Assembly: GCA_963691705.1 (NCBI GenBank)
Contig: OY829537.1
Span: 39,931,514-39,995,513 of the forward strand
Length of the DNA stretch: 64,000 nt
Source: Viola odorata
Taxonomy: Eukaryota; Streptophyta; Magnoliopsida; Malpighiales; Violaceae
Direction of reading: 5' to 3'
Every line of letters begins with the position of its first letter. The stretch's first letter is position 1. This document shows, in pieces, positions 38,001 to 52,100 of this stretch. Made by a program: the position numbers and the translations under genes. The notes below the pieces were generated by a model. That model searched no databases. It saw only the letters and a list, made by a program, of their open reading frames with translations, and was not told the DNA's origin.

Positions 38001-41000
38001 AGTCACGGATACTGATACAGAAAAGTAAAGGAATCCGGGCGAGGCTATCGTAGGCACGGATGCTGATGTAGAAATGTAAAGGTATTCAGGCGAGGCTATC
38101 GCAGTCACGGACGCTGATGCAGAAATGTAAAGGTATCCGGGCGAGGTTGTCGCAGTCACGGATACTGATACAGAAAAGTAAAGGAATCCGGGCGAGGCTA
38201 TCGCAGTCACGGACGCTGATGCAGAAATGTAAAGGAATCCGAGCGAGGCTATCGTAGTCACGGATACTGATACAGAAAAGTAAAGGAATCCGGGCGAGGC
38301 TATCGTAGGCACGGATGCTGATGTAGAAATGTAAAGGTATTCAGGGCGAGGCTGTCGCAGTCACTGATAGTGATACAGAAAAGTAAAGGAACCCGGGTGA
38401 GGCTATCGCCGTCACGGACGCTGATGCAGAAATGTAAAGGTACTCATGCGCGGCTATCGCAGTCACGGACGCTGATGCAGAAATGTAAAGGTATCCGGGC
38501 GAGGCTAGCGCAATCACGGATCCTGATGAAGAAAATAAAGGTATTCGGGCGAGGCTATCGCAGTCACGGACGCTGATGCAGAAATGTAAAGGTATCCGGG
38601 CGAGGCTATCGTAGTCACGGATGCTGATGTAGAAATGTAAAGGTATTCAGGACAGGCTATCGCAGTCACGTACGCTGATGCAGAAATGTAAAGGTATCTG
38701 GGCGAGGCTGTCGCAGTCACGGATACTGATACAGAAATGTAAAGGTATCCGGGCGAGGCTTTGGCAGTCACGGACGCTGATGCAGAAATGTAAAGGTATC
38801 CGGGAGAGGCTAGCGCAATCATGGATCTTGATGAAGAAAATAAAGGTATCCGGGCGAGGCTATCGCACTCACGGACAATGATGCAGAAATGTAAAGATAT
38901 CCGGGCGAGGCTATCGTAGTCACGGATGCTGATGTAGAAATGTAAAGGTATTCAGGCGAGACTATCGCAGTCACGGACGCTGATGCAGAAATGTAAAGGT
39001 ATCCGGGCGAGGCTGTCGCAGTCACGGATACTGATACAGAAATGTAAAGGTATCCAGGCGAGGTTGTCGCAGTCACGGATACTGATACAGAAAAGTAAAG
39101 GAATCCGGGCGAGGCTATCGTAGTCACGGATACTGATACAGAAAAGTAAAGGAATCCGGGCGAGGCTATCGTAGGCACGGATGCTGATGTAGAAATGTAA
39201 AGGTATTCAGGCGAGGCTATCGCAGTCATGGACACTGATGCAGAAATGTAAAGGTATCCGGGCGAGGTTGTCGCAGTCACGGATACTGATACAGAAAAGT
39301 AAAGGAATCCGGGCGAGGCTATCGCAGTCACGGACGCTGATGCAGAAATGTAAAGGAATCCGAGCGAGGCTATCGTAGTCACGGATACTGATACAGAAAA
39401 GTAAAGGAATCCGGGCGAGGCTATCGTAGGTACGGATGCTGATGTAGAAATGTAAAGGTATTCAGGGCGAGGCTGTCGCAGTCACTGATAGTGATACAGA
39501 AAAGTAAAGGAACCCGGGTGAGGCTATCGCCGTCACGGACGCTGATGCAGAAATGTAAAGGTACTCAGGCGCGGCTATCGCAGTCACGGACGCTGATGCA
39601 GAAATGTAAAGGTATCCGGGCGAGGCTAGCGCAATCACGGATCCTGATGAAGAAAATAAAGGTATTCGGGCGAGGCTATCGCAGTCACGGACGCTGATGG
39701 AGAAATGTAAAGGTATCCGGGCGAGGCTATCGTAGTCACGGATGCTGATGTAGAAATGTAAAGGTATTCAGGACAGGCTATCGCAGTCACGTACGCTGAT
39801 GCAGAAATGTAAAGGTATCTGGGCGAGGCTGTCGCAGTCACGGATACTGATACAAAAATGTAAAGGTATCCGGGCGAGGCTTTGGCAGTCACGGACGCTG
39901 ATGCAGAAATGTAAAGGTATCCGGGCGAGGCTAGCGCAATCATGGATCTTGATGAAGAAAATAAAGGTATCCGGGCGAGGCTATCGCAGTCACGGACAAT
40001 GATGCAGAAATGTAAAGATATCCGGGCGAGGCTATCGTAGTCACGGATGCTGATGTAGAAATGTAAAGGTATTCAGGCGAGGCTATCGCAGTCACGGACG
40101 CTGATGCAGAAATGTAAAGGTATCCGGGCGAGGCTGTCGCAGTCACGGATACTGATACAGAAATGTAAAGGTATCCGGGCAAGACTTTCGCAGTCACGGA
40201 CGCTGATGCAGAAATGTAAAAGTATCCGGGCGAGGCTGTCGCAGTCACTGATACTGATACAGAAAAGTAAAGGAATCCGGGTGAGGCTATCGCCGTCACG
40301 GACGCTGATGCAGAAATGTAAAGGTACTCAGGCGCGGCTATCGCAGTCACGGACGCTGATGCAGAAATGTAAAGGTATCCGGGCGAGGCTAGCGCAATCA
40401 CGGATCCTGATGAAGAAAATAAAGGTATTCGGGCGAGGCTATCGCAGTCACGGACGCTGATGCAGAAATGTAAAGGTATCCGGGCGAGGCTATCGTAGTC
40501 ACGGATGCTGATGTAAAATTGTAAAGGTATTCAGGCGAGGCTATCGCAGTCACGTACGCTGATGCAGAAATGTAAAGGAATCCGGGCGAGGCTATCGTAG
40601 TCACGGATACTGATACAGAAAAGTAAAGGAATCCGGGCGAGGCTATCGTAGGCACGGATGCTGATGTAGAAATGTAAAGGTATTCAGGCGAGGCTATCGC
40701 AGTCACGGACGCTGATGCAGAAATGTAAAGGTATCCGGGCGAGGTTGTCGCAGTCACGGATACTGATACAGAAAAGTAAAGGAATCTGAGAGAGGCTATC
40801 GCAGTCACGGACGCTGATGCAGAAATGTAAAGGAATCCGAGCGAGGCTATCGTAGTCACGGATACTGATACAGAAAAGTAAAGGAATCCGGGCGAGGCTA
40901 TCGTAGTCACGGATACTGATACACAAAAGTAAAGGAATCCGGGCGAGGCTATCGTAGTCACGGATGCTGATGTAGAAATGTAAAGGTATTCAGTCGAGGC

Positions 41001-42053
41001 TATCGCAGTCACGGACGCTGATGCAGAAATGTAAAGGTATCCGGGCGAGGCTACCGCAATCACGGATCCTGATGAAGAAAATAAAGGTATTCGGGCGAGG
41101 CTATCGCAGTCACGTACGCTGATGCAAAAATGTAAAGGTATCTGGGCGAGGCTGTCGCAGTCACGGATACTGATACAGAAATGTAAAGGTATCCAGGCGA
41201 GGCTTTCGCAGTCACGGACGCTGATGCAGAAATGTAAAGGTATCCGGGCGAGGCTAGCGCAATCATGGATCTTGATGAAGAAAATAAAGGTATCCGGGCG
41301 AGGCTATCGCAGTCACGGACAATGATGCAGAAATGTAAAGATATCCGGGCGAGGCTATCGTAGTCACGGATGCTGATGTAGAAATGTAAAGGTATTCAAG
41401 CGAGGCTATCGCAGTCACGGACGCTGATGCAGAAATGTAAAGGTATCCGGGCGAGGCTGTCGCAGTCACGGATACTGATACAGAAATGTAAAGGTATCCG
41501 GGCAAGACTTTCGCAGTCACGGACGCTGATGCAGAAATGTAAAAGTATCCGGGCGAGGCTGTCGCAGTCACTGATACTGATACAGAAAAGTAAAGGAATC
41601 CGGGTGAGGCTATCGCCGTCACGGACGCTGATGCAGAAATGTAAAGGTACTCAGGCGCGGCTATCGCAGTCACGGACGCTGATGCAGAAATGTAAAGGTA
41701 TCCGGGCGAGGCTAGCGCAATCACGGATCCTGATGAAGAAAATAAAGGTATTCGGGCGAGGCTATCGCAGTCACGGACGCTGATGCAGAAATGTAAAGGT
41801 ATCCGGGCGAGGCTATCGTAGTCACGGATGCTGATGTAGAAATGTAAAGGTATTCAGGCGAGGCTATCGCAGTCACGTACGCTGATGCAGAAATGTCAAG
41901 GAATCCGGGCGAGGCTATCGTAGTCACGGATACTGATACAGAAAAGTAAAGGAATCCGGGCGAGGCTATCGTAGGCACGGATGCTGATGTAGAAATGTAA
42001 AGGTATTCAGGCGAGGCTATCGCAGTCACGGACGCTGATGCAGAAATGTAAAG
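34878..42053. repeat. Large superunit, copy 1 (about 7.2 kb traced)
   Basis: Landmarks from P 34878 through R 37782 recur at +14,261 (49139 to 52043), and those from Q 38801 through R 41703 recur at +13,751 (52552 to 55454). Rare variants shared at matching positions include tacaaaaatg near 39852 and 53603, gatgcaaaaatg near 41124 and 54875, and attcaagcg near 41395 and 55146. The match stops close to 42053 and is interrupted between about 37134 and 37600. Confidence 0.85.
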
Positions 42054-45000
42054 GTATCCGGGCGAGGTTGTCGCAGTCACGGATACTGATACAGAAAAGT
42101 AAAGGAATCCGGGCGAGGCTATCGCAGTCACGGACGCTGATGCAGAAATGTAAAGGAATCCGAGCGAGGCTATCGTAGTCACGGATACTGATACAGAAAA
42201 GTAAAGGAATCCGGGCGAGGCTATCGTAGGCACGGATGCTGATGTAGAAATGTAAAGGTATTCAGGCGAGGCTATCGCAGTCACGTACGCTGATGCAGAA
42301 ATGTCAAGGAATCCGGGCGAGGCTATCGTAGTCACGGATACTGATACAGAAAAGTAAAGGAATCCGGGCGAGGCTATCGTAGGCACGGATGCTGATGTAG
42401 AAATGTAAAGGTATTCAGGCGAGGCTATCGCAGTCACGGACGCTGATGCAGAAATGTAAAGGTATCCGGGCGAGGTTGTCGCAGTCACGGATACTGATAC
42501 AGAAAAGTAAAGGAATCCGGGAGAGGCTATCGCAGTCACGGACGCTGATGCAGAAATGTAAAGGAATCCGAGCGAGGCTATCGTAGTCACGGATACTGAT
42601 ACAGAAAAGTAAAGGAATCCGGGCGAGGCTATCGTAGTCACGGATACTGATACACAAAAGTAAAGGAATCCGGGCGAGGCTATCGTAGTCACGGATGCTG
42701 ATGTAGAAATGTAAAGGTATTCAGTCGAGGCTATCGCAGTCACGGACGCTGATGCAGAAATGTAAAGGTATCCGGGCGAGGCTACCGCAATCACGGATCC
42801 TGATGAAGAAAATAAAGGTATTCGGGCGAGGCTATCGCAGTCACGTACGCTGATGCAGAAATGTAAAGGTATCTGGGCGAGGCTGTCGCACTCACGGATA
42901 CTGATACAGAAATGTAAAGGTATCCAGGCGAGGCTTTCGCAGTCACGGACGCTGATGCAGAAATGTAAAGGTATCCGGGCGAGGCTAGCGCAATCATGGA
43001 TCTTGATGAAGAAAATAAAGGTATCCGGGCGAGGCTATCGCAGTCACGGACAATGATGCAGAAATGTAAAGATATCCGGGCGAGGCTATCGTAGTCACGG
43101 ATGCTGATGTAGAAATGTAAAGGTATTCAGGCGAGGCTATCGCAGTCACGGACGCTGATGCAGAAATGTAAAGGTATCCGGGCGAGGCTATCGTAGTCAC
43201 GGATGCTGATGTAAAATTGTAAAGGTATTCAGGCGAGGCTATCGCAGTCACGTACGCTGATGCAGAAATGTAAAGGAATCCGGGCGAGGCTATCGTAGTC
43301 ACGGATACTGATACAGAAAAGTAAAGGAATCCGGGCGAGGCTATCGTAGGCACGGATGCTGATGTAGAAATGTATAGGTATTCAGGCGAGGCTATCGCAG
43401 TCACGGACGCTGATGCAGAAATGTAAAGGTATCCGGGCGAGGTTGTCGCAGTCACGGATACTGATACAGAAAAGTAAAGGAATCCGGGAGAGGCTATCGC
43501 AGTCACGGACGCTGATGCAGAAATGTAAAGGAATCCGAGCGAGGCTATCGTAGTCACAGATACTGATACAGAAAAGTAAAGGAATCCGGGCGAGGCTATC
43601 GTAGTCACGGATACTGATACACAAAAGTAAAGGAATCCGGGCGAGGCTATCGTAGTCACGGATGCTGATGTAGAAATGTAAAGGTATTCAGTCGAGGCTA
43701 TCGCAGTCACGGACGCTGATGCAGAAATGTAAAGGTATCCGGGCGAGGCTACCGCAATCACGGATCCTGATGAAGAAAATAAAGGTATTCGGGCGAGGCT
43801 ATCGCAGTCACGTACGCTGATGCAGAAATGTAAAGGTATCTGGGCGAGGCTGTCGCACTCACGGATACTGATACAGAAATGTAAAGGTATCCAGGCGAGG
43901 CTTTCGCAGTCACGGACGCTGATGCAGAAATGTAAAGGTATCCGGGCGAGGCTAGCGCAATCATGGATCTTGATGAAGAAAATAAAGGTATCCGGGCGAG
44001 GCTATCGCAGTCACGGACAATGATGCAGAAATGTAAAGATATCCGGGCGAGGCTATCGTAGTCACGGATGCTGATGTAGAAATGTAAAGGTATTCAGGCG
44101 AGGCTATCGCAGTCACGGACGCTGATGCAGAAATGTAAAGGTATCCGGGCGAGGCTGTCGCAGTCACGGATACTGATACAGAAATGTAAAGGTATCCGGG
44201 CAAGACTTTCGCAGTCACGGACGCTGATGCAGAAATGTAAAAGTATCCGGGCGAGGCTGTCGCAGTCACTGATACTGATACAGAAAAGTAAAGGAATCCG
44301 GGTGAGGCTATCGCCGTCACGGACGCTGATGCAGAAATGTAAAGGTATCCGGGCGAGGCTAGCGCAATCACGGATCCTGATGAAGAAAATAAAGGTATTC
44401 GGGCGAGGCTATCGCAGTCACGGACGCTGATGCAGAAATGTAAAGGTATCCGGGCGAGGCTATCGTAGTCACGGATGCTGAAGTAGAAATGTAAAGGTAT
44501 TCAGGCGAGGCTATCGCAGTCACGTACGCTGATGCAGAAATGTCAAGGAATCCGGGCGAGGCTATCGTAGTCACGGATACTGATTCAGAAAAGTAAAGGA
44601 ATCCGGGCGAGGCTATCGTAGGCACAGATGCTGATGTAGAAATGTAAAGGTATTCAGGCGAGGCTATCGCAGTCACGGACGCTGATGCAGAAATGTAAAG
44701 GTATCCAGGCGAGGTTGTCGCAGTCACGGATACTGATACAGAAAAGTAAAGGAATCCGGGCGAGGCTATCGTAGTCACGGATACTGATACAGAAAAGTAA
44801 AGGAATCCGGGCGAGGCTATCGTAGGCACGGATGCTGATGTAGAAATGTAAAGGTATTCAGGCGAGGCTATCGCAGTCATGGACACTGATCCAGAAATGT
44901 AAAGGTATCCGGGCGAGGTTGTCGCAGTCACGGATACTGATACAGAAAAGTAAAGGAATCCGGGCGAGGCTATCGCAGTCACGGACGCTGATGCAGAAAT

Positions 45001-46083
45001 GTAAAGGAATCCGAGCGAGGCTATCGTAGTCACGGATACTGATACAGAAAAGTAAAGGAATCCGGGCGAGGCTATCGTAGGTACGGATGCTGATGTAGAA
45101 ATGTAAAGGTATTCAGGGCGAGGCTGTCGCAGTCACTGATAGTGATACAGAAAAGTAAAGGAACCCGGGTGAGGCTATCGCCGTCACGGACGCTGATGCA
45201 GAAATGTAAAGGTACTCAGGCGCGGCTATCGCAGCCACGGACGCTGATGCAGAAATGTAAAGGTATCCGGGCGAGGCTAGCGCCGTCACGGACGCTGATG
45301 CAGAAATGTAAAGGTACTCAGGCGCGGCTATCGCAGCCACGGACGCTGATGCAGAAATGTAAAGGTATCCGGGCGAGGCTATCGTAGTCACGGATGCTGA
45401 TGTAAAATTGTAAAGGTATTCAGGCGAGGCTATCGTAGTCACGTACGCTGATGCAGAAATGTAAAGGAATCCGGGCGAGGCTATCGTAGTCACGGATACT
45501 GATACAGAAAAGTAAAGGAATCCGGGCGAGGCTATCGTAGGCACGGATGCTGATGTAGAAATGTAAAGGTATTCAGGCGAGGCTATCGCAGTCACGTACG
45601 CTGATGCAGAAATGTAAAGGAATCCGGGCGAGGCTATCGTAGTCACGGATACTGATACAGAAAAGTAAAGGAATCCGGGAGAGGCTATCGTAGGCACGGA
45701 TGCTGATGTAGAAATGTAAAGGTATTCAGGCGAGGCTATCGCAGTCACGGACGCTGATGCAGAAATGTAAAGGTATCCGGGCGAGGTTGTCGCAGTCACG
45801 GATACTGATACAGAAAAGTAAAGGAATCCGAGAGAGGCTATCGCAGTCACGGACGCTGATGCAGAAATGTAAAGGAATCCGAGCGAGGCTATCGTAGTCA
45901 CGGATACTGATACAGAAAAGTAAAGGAATCCGGGCGAGGCTATCGTAGTCACGGATACTGATACACAAAAGTAAAGGAATCCGGGCGAGGCTATCGTAGT
46001 CACGGATGCTGATGTAGAAATGTAAAGGTATTCAGTCGAGGCTATCGCAGTCACGGACGCTGATGCAGAAATGTAAAGGTATC
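41042..46083. repeat. 5,042-bp repeat of the P-Q-R block, copy 1
   Basis: P 41042, Q 41245 and R 41703 recur as P 46084, Q 46287 and R 46745. Both copies carry gatgcaaaaatg and attcaagcg, and a third copy lies at P 54793. Inside, 42773-43942 carries two P-Q pairs (42773/42976 and 43740/43943) in direct succession. Confidence 0.83.
45268..45318. repeat. Chimeric monomer, R-type left end on a cassette monomer
   Basis: The monomer starts cgggcgaggctagcgc, as an R-type 50-mer should at this place (154 bp after the 52-mer at 45114). It then continues as ccgtcacggacgctg and ends ggtact, which is the second cassette monomer. As a result, the 102 bp carrying the ggtact and caggcgcggc monomers is present twice (about 45181-45282 and 45283-45384), and the 50-mer is lost. 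Confidence 0.88.
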
Positions 46084-49000
46084 CGGGCGAGGCTACCGCA
46101 ATCACGGATCCTGATGAAGAAAATAAAGGTATTCGGGCGAGGCTATCGCAGTCACGTACGCTGATGCAAAAATGTAAAGGTATCTGGGCGAGGCTGTCGC
46201 AGTCACGGATACTGATACAGAAATGTAAAGGTATCCAGGCGAGGCTTTCGCAGTCACGGACGCTGATGCAGAAATGTAAAGGTATCCGGGCGAGGCTAGC
46301 GCAATCATGGATCTTGATGAAGAAAATAAAGGTATCCGGGCGAGGCTATCGCAGTCACGGACAATGATGCAGAAATGTAAAGATATCCGGGCGAGGCTAT
46401 CGTAGTCACGGATGCTGATGTAGAAATGTAAAGGTATTCAAGCGAGGCTATCGCAGTCACGGACGCTGATGCAGAAATGTAAAGGTATCCGGGCGAGGCT
46501 GTCGCAGTCACGGATACTGATACAGAAATGTAAAGGTATCCGGGCAAGACTTTCGCAGTCACGGACGCTGATGCAGAAATGTAAAAGTATCCGGGCGAGG
46601 CTGTCGCAGTCACTGATACTGATACAGAAAAGTAAAGGAATCCGGGTGAGGCTATCGCCGTCACGGACGCTGATGCAGAAATGTAAAGGTACTCAGGCGC
46701 GGCTATCGCAGTCACGGACGCTGATGCAGAAATGTAAAGGTATCCGGGCGAGGCTAGCGCAATCACGGATCCTGATGAAGAAAATAAAGGTATTCGGGCG
46801 AGGCTATCGCAGTCACGGACGCTGATGCAGAAATGTAAAGGTATCCGGGCGAGGCTATCGTAGTCACGGATGCTGATGTAGAAATGTAAAGGTATTCAGG
46901 CGAGGCTATCGCAGTCACGTACGCTGATGCAGAAATGTCAAGGAATCCGGGCGAGGCTATCGTAGTCACGGATACTGATACAGAAAAGTAAAGGAATCCG
47001 GGCGAGGCTATCGTAGGCACGGATGCTGATGTAGAAATGTAAAGGTATTCAGGCGAGGCTATCGCAGTCACGGACGCTGATGCAGAAATGTAAAGGTATC
47101 CGGGCGAGGTTGTCGCAGTCACGGATACTGATACAGAAAAGTAAAGGAATCCGGGCGAGGCTATCGCAGTCACGGACGCTGATGCAGAAATGTAAAGGAA
47201 TCCGAGCGAGGCTATCGTAGTCACGGATACTGATACAGAAAAGTAAAGGAATCCGGGCGAGGCTATCGTAGGCACGGATGCTGATGTAGAAATGTAAAGG
47301 TATTCAGGCGAGGCTATCGCAGTCACGTACGCTGATGCAGAAATGTCAAGGAATCCGGGCGAGGCTATCGTAGTCACGGATACTGATACAGAAAAGTAAA
47401 GGAATCCGGGCGAGGCTATCGTAGGCACGGATGCTGATGTAGAAATGTAAAGGTATTCAGGCGAGGCTATCGCAGTCACGGACGCTGATGCAGAAATGTA
47501 AAGGTATCCGGGCGAGGTTGTCGCAGTCACGGATACTGATACAGAAAAGTAAAGGAATCCGGGAGAGGCTATCGCAGTCACGGACGCTGATGCAGAAATG
47601 TAAAGGAATCCGAGCGAGGCTATCGTAGTCACGGATGCTGATGTAAAATTGTAAAGGTATTCAGGCGAGGCTATCGCAGTCACGTACGCTGATGCAGAAA
47701 TGTAAAGGAATCCGGGCGAGGCTATCGTAGTCACGGATACTGATACAGAAAAGTAAAGGAATCCGGGCGAGGCTATCGTAGGCACGGATGCTGATGTAGA
47801 AATGTATAGGTATTCAGGCGAGGCTATCGCAGTCACGGACGCTGATGCAGAAATGTAAAGGTATCCGGGCGAGGTTGTCGCAGTCACGGATACTGATACA
47901 GAAAAGTAAAGGAATCCGGGAGAGGCTATCGCAGTCACGGACGCTGATGCAGAAATGTAAAGGAATCCGAGCGAGGCTATCGTAGTCACAGATACTGATA
48001 CAGAAAAGTAAAGGAATCCGGGCGAGGCTATCGTAGTCACGGATACTGATACACAAAAGTAAAGGAATCCGGGCGAGGCTATCGTAGTCACGGATGCTGA
48101 TGTAGAAATGTAAAGGTATTCAGTCGAGGCTATCGCAGTCACGGACGCTGATGCAGAAATGTAAAGGTATCCGGGCGAGGCTACCGCAATCACGGATCCT
48201 GATGAAGAAAATAAAGGTATTCGGGCGAGGCTATCGCAGTCACGTACGCTGATGCAGAAATGTAAAGGTATCTGGGCGAGGCTGTCGCACTCACGGATAC
48301 TGATACAGAAATGTAAAGGTATCCAGGCGAGGCTTTCGCAGTCACGGACGCTGATGCAGAAATGTAAAGGTATCCGGGCGAGGCTAGCGCAATCATGGAT
48401 CTTGATGAAGAAAATAAAGGTATCCGGGCGAGGCTATCGCAGTCACGGACAATGATGCAGAAATGTAAAGATATCCGGGCGAGGCTATCGTAGTCACGGA
48501 TGCTGATGTAGAAATGTAAAGGTATTCAGGCGAGGCTATCGCAGTCACGGACGCTGATGCAGAAATGTAAAGGTATCCGGGCGAGGCTATCGTAGTCACG
48601 GATGCTGATGTAAAATTGTAAAGGTATTCAGGCGAGGCTATCGCAGTCACGTACGCTGATGCAGAAATGTAAAGGAATCCGGGCGAGGCTATCGTAGTCA
48701 CGGATACTGATACAGAAAAGTAAAGGAATCCGGGCGAGGCTATCGTAGGCACGGATGCTGATGTAGAAATGTATAGGTATTCAGGCGAGGCTATCGCAGT
48801 CACGGACGCTGATGCAGAAATGTAAAGGTATCCGGGCGAGGTTGTCGCAGTCACGGATACTGATACAGAAAAGTAAAGGAATCCGGGAGAGGCTATCGCA
48901 GTCACGGACGCTGATGCAGAAATGTAAAGGAATCCGAGCGAGGCTATCGTAGTCACGGATACTGATACAGAAAAGTAAAGGAATCCGGGCGAGGCTATCG

Positions 49001-49138
49001 TAGTCACGGATACTGATACACAAAAGTAAAGGAATCCGGGCGAGGCTATCGTAGTCACGGATGCTGATGTAGAAATGTAAAGGTATTCAGTCGAGGCTAT
49101 CGCAGTCACGGACGCTGATGCAGAAATGTAAAGGTATC
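46084..49138. repeat. Expanded copy of the 41-44 kb block
   Basis: P 46084, Q 46287 and R 46745 are followed by 1,427 bp to P 48172, where the equivalent interval at 41703 is 1,070 bp, an excess of seven monomers. A junction near 47615-47640 joins a B-side left end to a C variant with gatgtaaaattg. The variant gtcacagatactg at 47984-47996 is shared with 43552-43564 at offset 4,432, not at the 5,399 offset that aligns the flanking P-Q pairs. Confidence 0.8.
46763..48193 (-). other. Longest open minus-strand frame (476 codons); not called a gene
   Basis: This is the longest of many open stretches on the minus strand, all built from a 17-residue repeat that alternates SPGYLYISASASVTAIA and SPGFLYFSVSVSVTTIA flavours, with SPG as a possible turn between strand-like segments. 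It starts at a GTG inside a P-type 50-mer and ends after YLYFLHQDP at a stop created by the frame change in the R-type 50-mer. No signal peptide, non-repeat domain, ribosome-binding site or intron-like structure is seen. The openness follows from 51 being a multiple of 3 with no stop in one frame. A repetitive secreted or structural protein cannot be fully excluded. Confidence 0.3.
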
Positions 49139-52100
49139 CGGGCGAGGCTACCGCAATCACGGATCCTGATGAAGAAAATAAAGGTATTCGGGCGAGGCTA
49201 TCGCAGTCACGTACGCTGATGCAGAAATGTAAAGGTATCTGGGCGAGGCTGTCGCACTCACGGATACTGATACAGAAATGTAAAGGTATCCAGGCGAGGC
49301 TTTCGCAGTCACGGACGCTGATGCAGAAATGTAAAGGTATCCGGGCGAGGCTAGCGCAATCATGGATCTTGATGAAGAAAATAAAGGTATCCGGGCGAGG
49401 CTATCGCAGTCACGGACAATGATGCAGAAATGTAAAGATATCCGGGCGAGGCTATCGTAGTCACGGATGCTGATGTAGAAATGTAAAGGTATTCAGGCGA
49501 GGCTATCGCAGTCACGGACGCTGATGCAGAAATGTAAAGGTATCCGGGCGAGGCTGTCGCAGTCACGGATACTGATACAGAAATGTAAAGGTATCCGGGC
49601 AAGACTTTCGCAGTCACGGACGCTGATGCAGAAATGTAAAAGTATCCGGGCGAGGCTGTCGCAGTCACTGATACTGATACAGAAAAGTAAAGGAATCCGG
49701 GTGAGGCTATCGCCGTCACGGACGCTGATGCAGAAATGTAAAGGTACTCAGTCGCGGCTATCGCAGTCACGGACGCTGATGCAGAAATGTAAAGGTATCC
49801 GGGCGAGGCTAGCGCAATCACGGATCCTGATGAAGAAAATAAAGGTATTCGGGCGAGGCTATCGCAGTCACGGACGCTGATGCAGAAATGTAAAGGTATC
49901 CGGGCGAGGCTATCGTAGTCACGGATGCTGAAGTAGAAATGTAAAGGTATTCAGGCGAGGCTATCGCAGTCACGTACGCTGATGCAGAAATGTCAAGGAA
50001 TCCGGGCGAGGCTATCGTAGTCACGGATACTGATTCAGAAAAGTAAAGGAATCCGGGCGAGGCTATCGTAGGCACAGATGCTGATGTAGAAATGTAAAGG
50101 TATTCAGGCGAGGCTATCGCAGTCACGGACGCTGATGCAGAAATGTAAAGGTATCCAGGCGAGGTTGTCGCAGTCACGGATACTGATACAGAAAAGTAAA
50201 GGAATCCGGGCGAGGCTATCGTAGTCACGGATACTGATACAGAAAAGTAAAGGAATCCGGGCGAGGCTATCGTAGGCACGGATGCTGATGTAGAAATGTA
50301 AAGGTATTCAGGCGAGGCTATCGCAGTCATGGACACTGATGCAGAAATGTAAAGGTATCCGGGCGAGGTTGTCGCAGTCACGGATACTGATACAGAAAAG
50401 TAAAGGAATCCGGGCGAGGCTATCGCAGTCACGGACGCTGATGCAGAAATGTAAAGGAATCCGAGCGAGGCTATCGTAGTCACGGATACTGATACAGAAA
50501 AGTAAAGGAATCCGGGCGAGGCTATCGTAGGTACGGATGCTGATGTAGAAATGTAAAGGTATTCAGGGCGAGGCTGTCGCAGTCACTGATAGTGATACAG
50601 AAAAGTAAAGGAACCCGGGTGAGGCTATCGCCGTCACGGACGCTGATGCAGAAATGTAAAGGTACTCAGGCGCGGCTATCGCAGCCACGGACGCTGATGC
50701 AGAAATGTAAAGGTATCCGGGCGAGGCTAGCGCAATCACGGATCCTGATGAAGAAAATAAAGGTATTCGGGCGAGGCTATCGCAGTCACGGACGCTGATG
50801 GAGAAATGTAAAGGTATCCGGGCGAGGCTATCGTAGTCACGGATGCTGATGTAGAAATGTAAAGGTATTCAGGACAGGCTATCGCAGTCACGTACGCTGA
50901 TACAGAAATGTAAAGGTATCTGGGCGAGGCTGTCGCAGTCACGGATACTGATACAGAAATGTAAAGGTATCCGGGCGAGGCTTTGGCAGTCACGGACGCT
51001 GATGCAGAAATGTAAAGGTATCCGGGCGAGGCTAGCGCAATCATGGATCTTGATGAAGAAAATAAAGGTATCCGGGCGAGGCTATCGCAGTCACGGACAA
51101 TGATGCAGAAATGTAAAGATATCCGGGCGAGGCTATCGTAGTCACGGATGCTGATGTAGAAATGTAAAGGTATTCAGGCGAGGCTATCGCAGTCACGGAC
51201 GCTGATACAGAAATGTAAAGGTATTCGGGCGAGGCTATCGCAGTCACGGACGCTGATGCAGAAATGTAAAGGTATCCGGGCGAGGCTATCGTAGTCACGG
51301 ATGCTGATGTAGAAATGTAAAGGTATTCAGGCGAGGCTATCGCAGTCACGTACGCTGATGCAGAAATGTCAAGGAATCCGGGCGAGGCTATCGTAGTCAC
51401 GGATACTGATACAGAAAAGTAAAGGAATCCGGGCGAGGCTATCGTAGGCACGGATGCTGATGTAGAAATGTAAAGGTATTCAGGCGAGGCTATCGCAGTC
51501 ACGGACGCTGATGCAGAAATGTAAAGGTATCCGGGCGAGGTTGTCGCAGTCACGGATACTGATACAGAAAAGTAAAGGAATCCGGGCGAGGCTATCGCAG
51601 TCACGGACGCTGATGCAGAAATGTAAAGGAATCCGAGCGAGGCTATCGTAGTCACGGATACTGATACCGAAAAGTAAAGGAATCCGGGCGAGGCTATCGT
51701 AGGCACGGATGCTGATGTAGAAATGTAAAGGTATTCAGGCGAGGCTATCGCAGTCACGTACGCTGATGCAGAAATGTCAAGGAATCCGGGCGAGGCTATC
51801 GTAGTCACGGATACTGATACAGAAAAGTAAAGGAATCCGGGCGAGGCTATCGTAGGCACGGATGCTGATGTAGAAATGTAAAGGTATTCAGGGCGAGGCT
51901 GTCGCAGTCACTGATAGTGATACAGAAAAGTAAAGGAACCCGGGTGAGGCTATCGCCGTCACGGACGCTGATGCAGAAATGTAAAGGTACTCAGGCGCGG
52001 CTATCGCAGTCACGGACGCTGATGCAGAAATGTAAAGGTATCCGGGCGAGGCTAGCGCAATCACGGATCCTGATGAAGAAAATAAAGGTATTCGGGCGAG

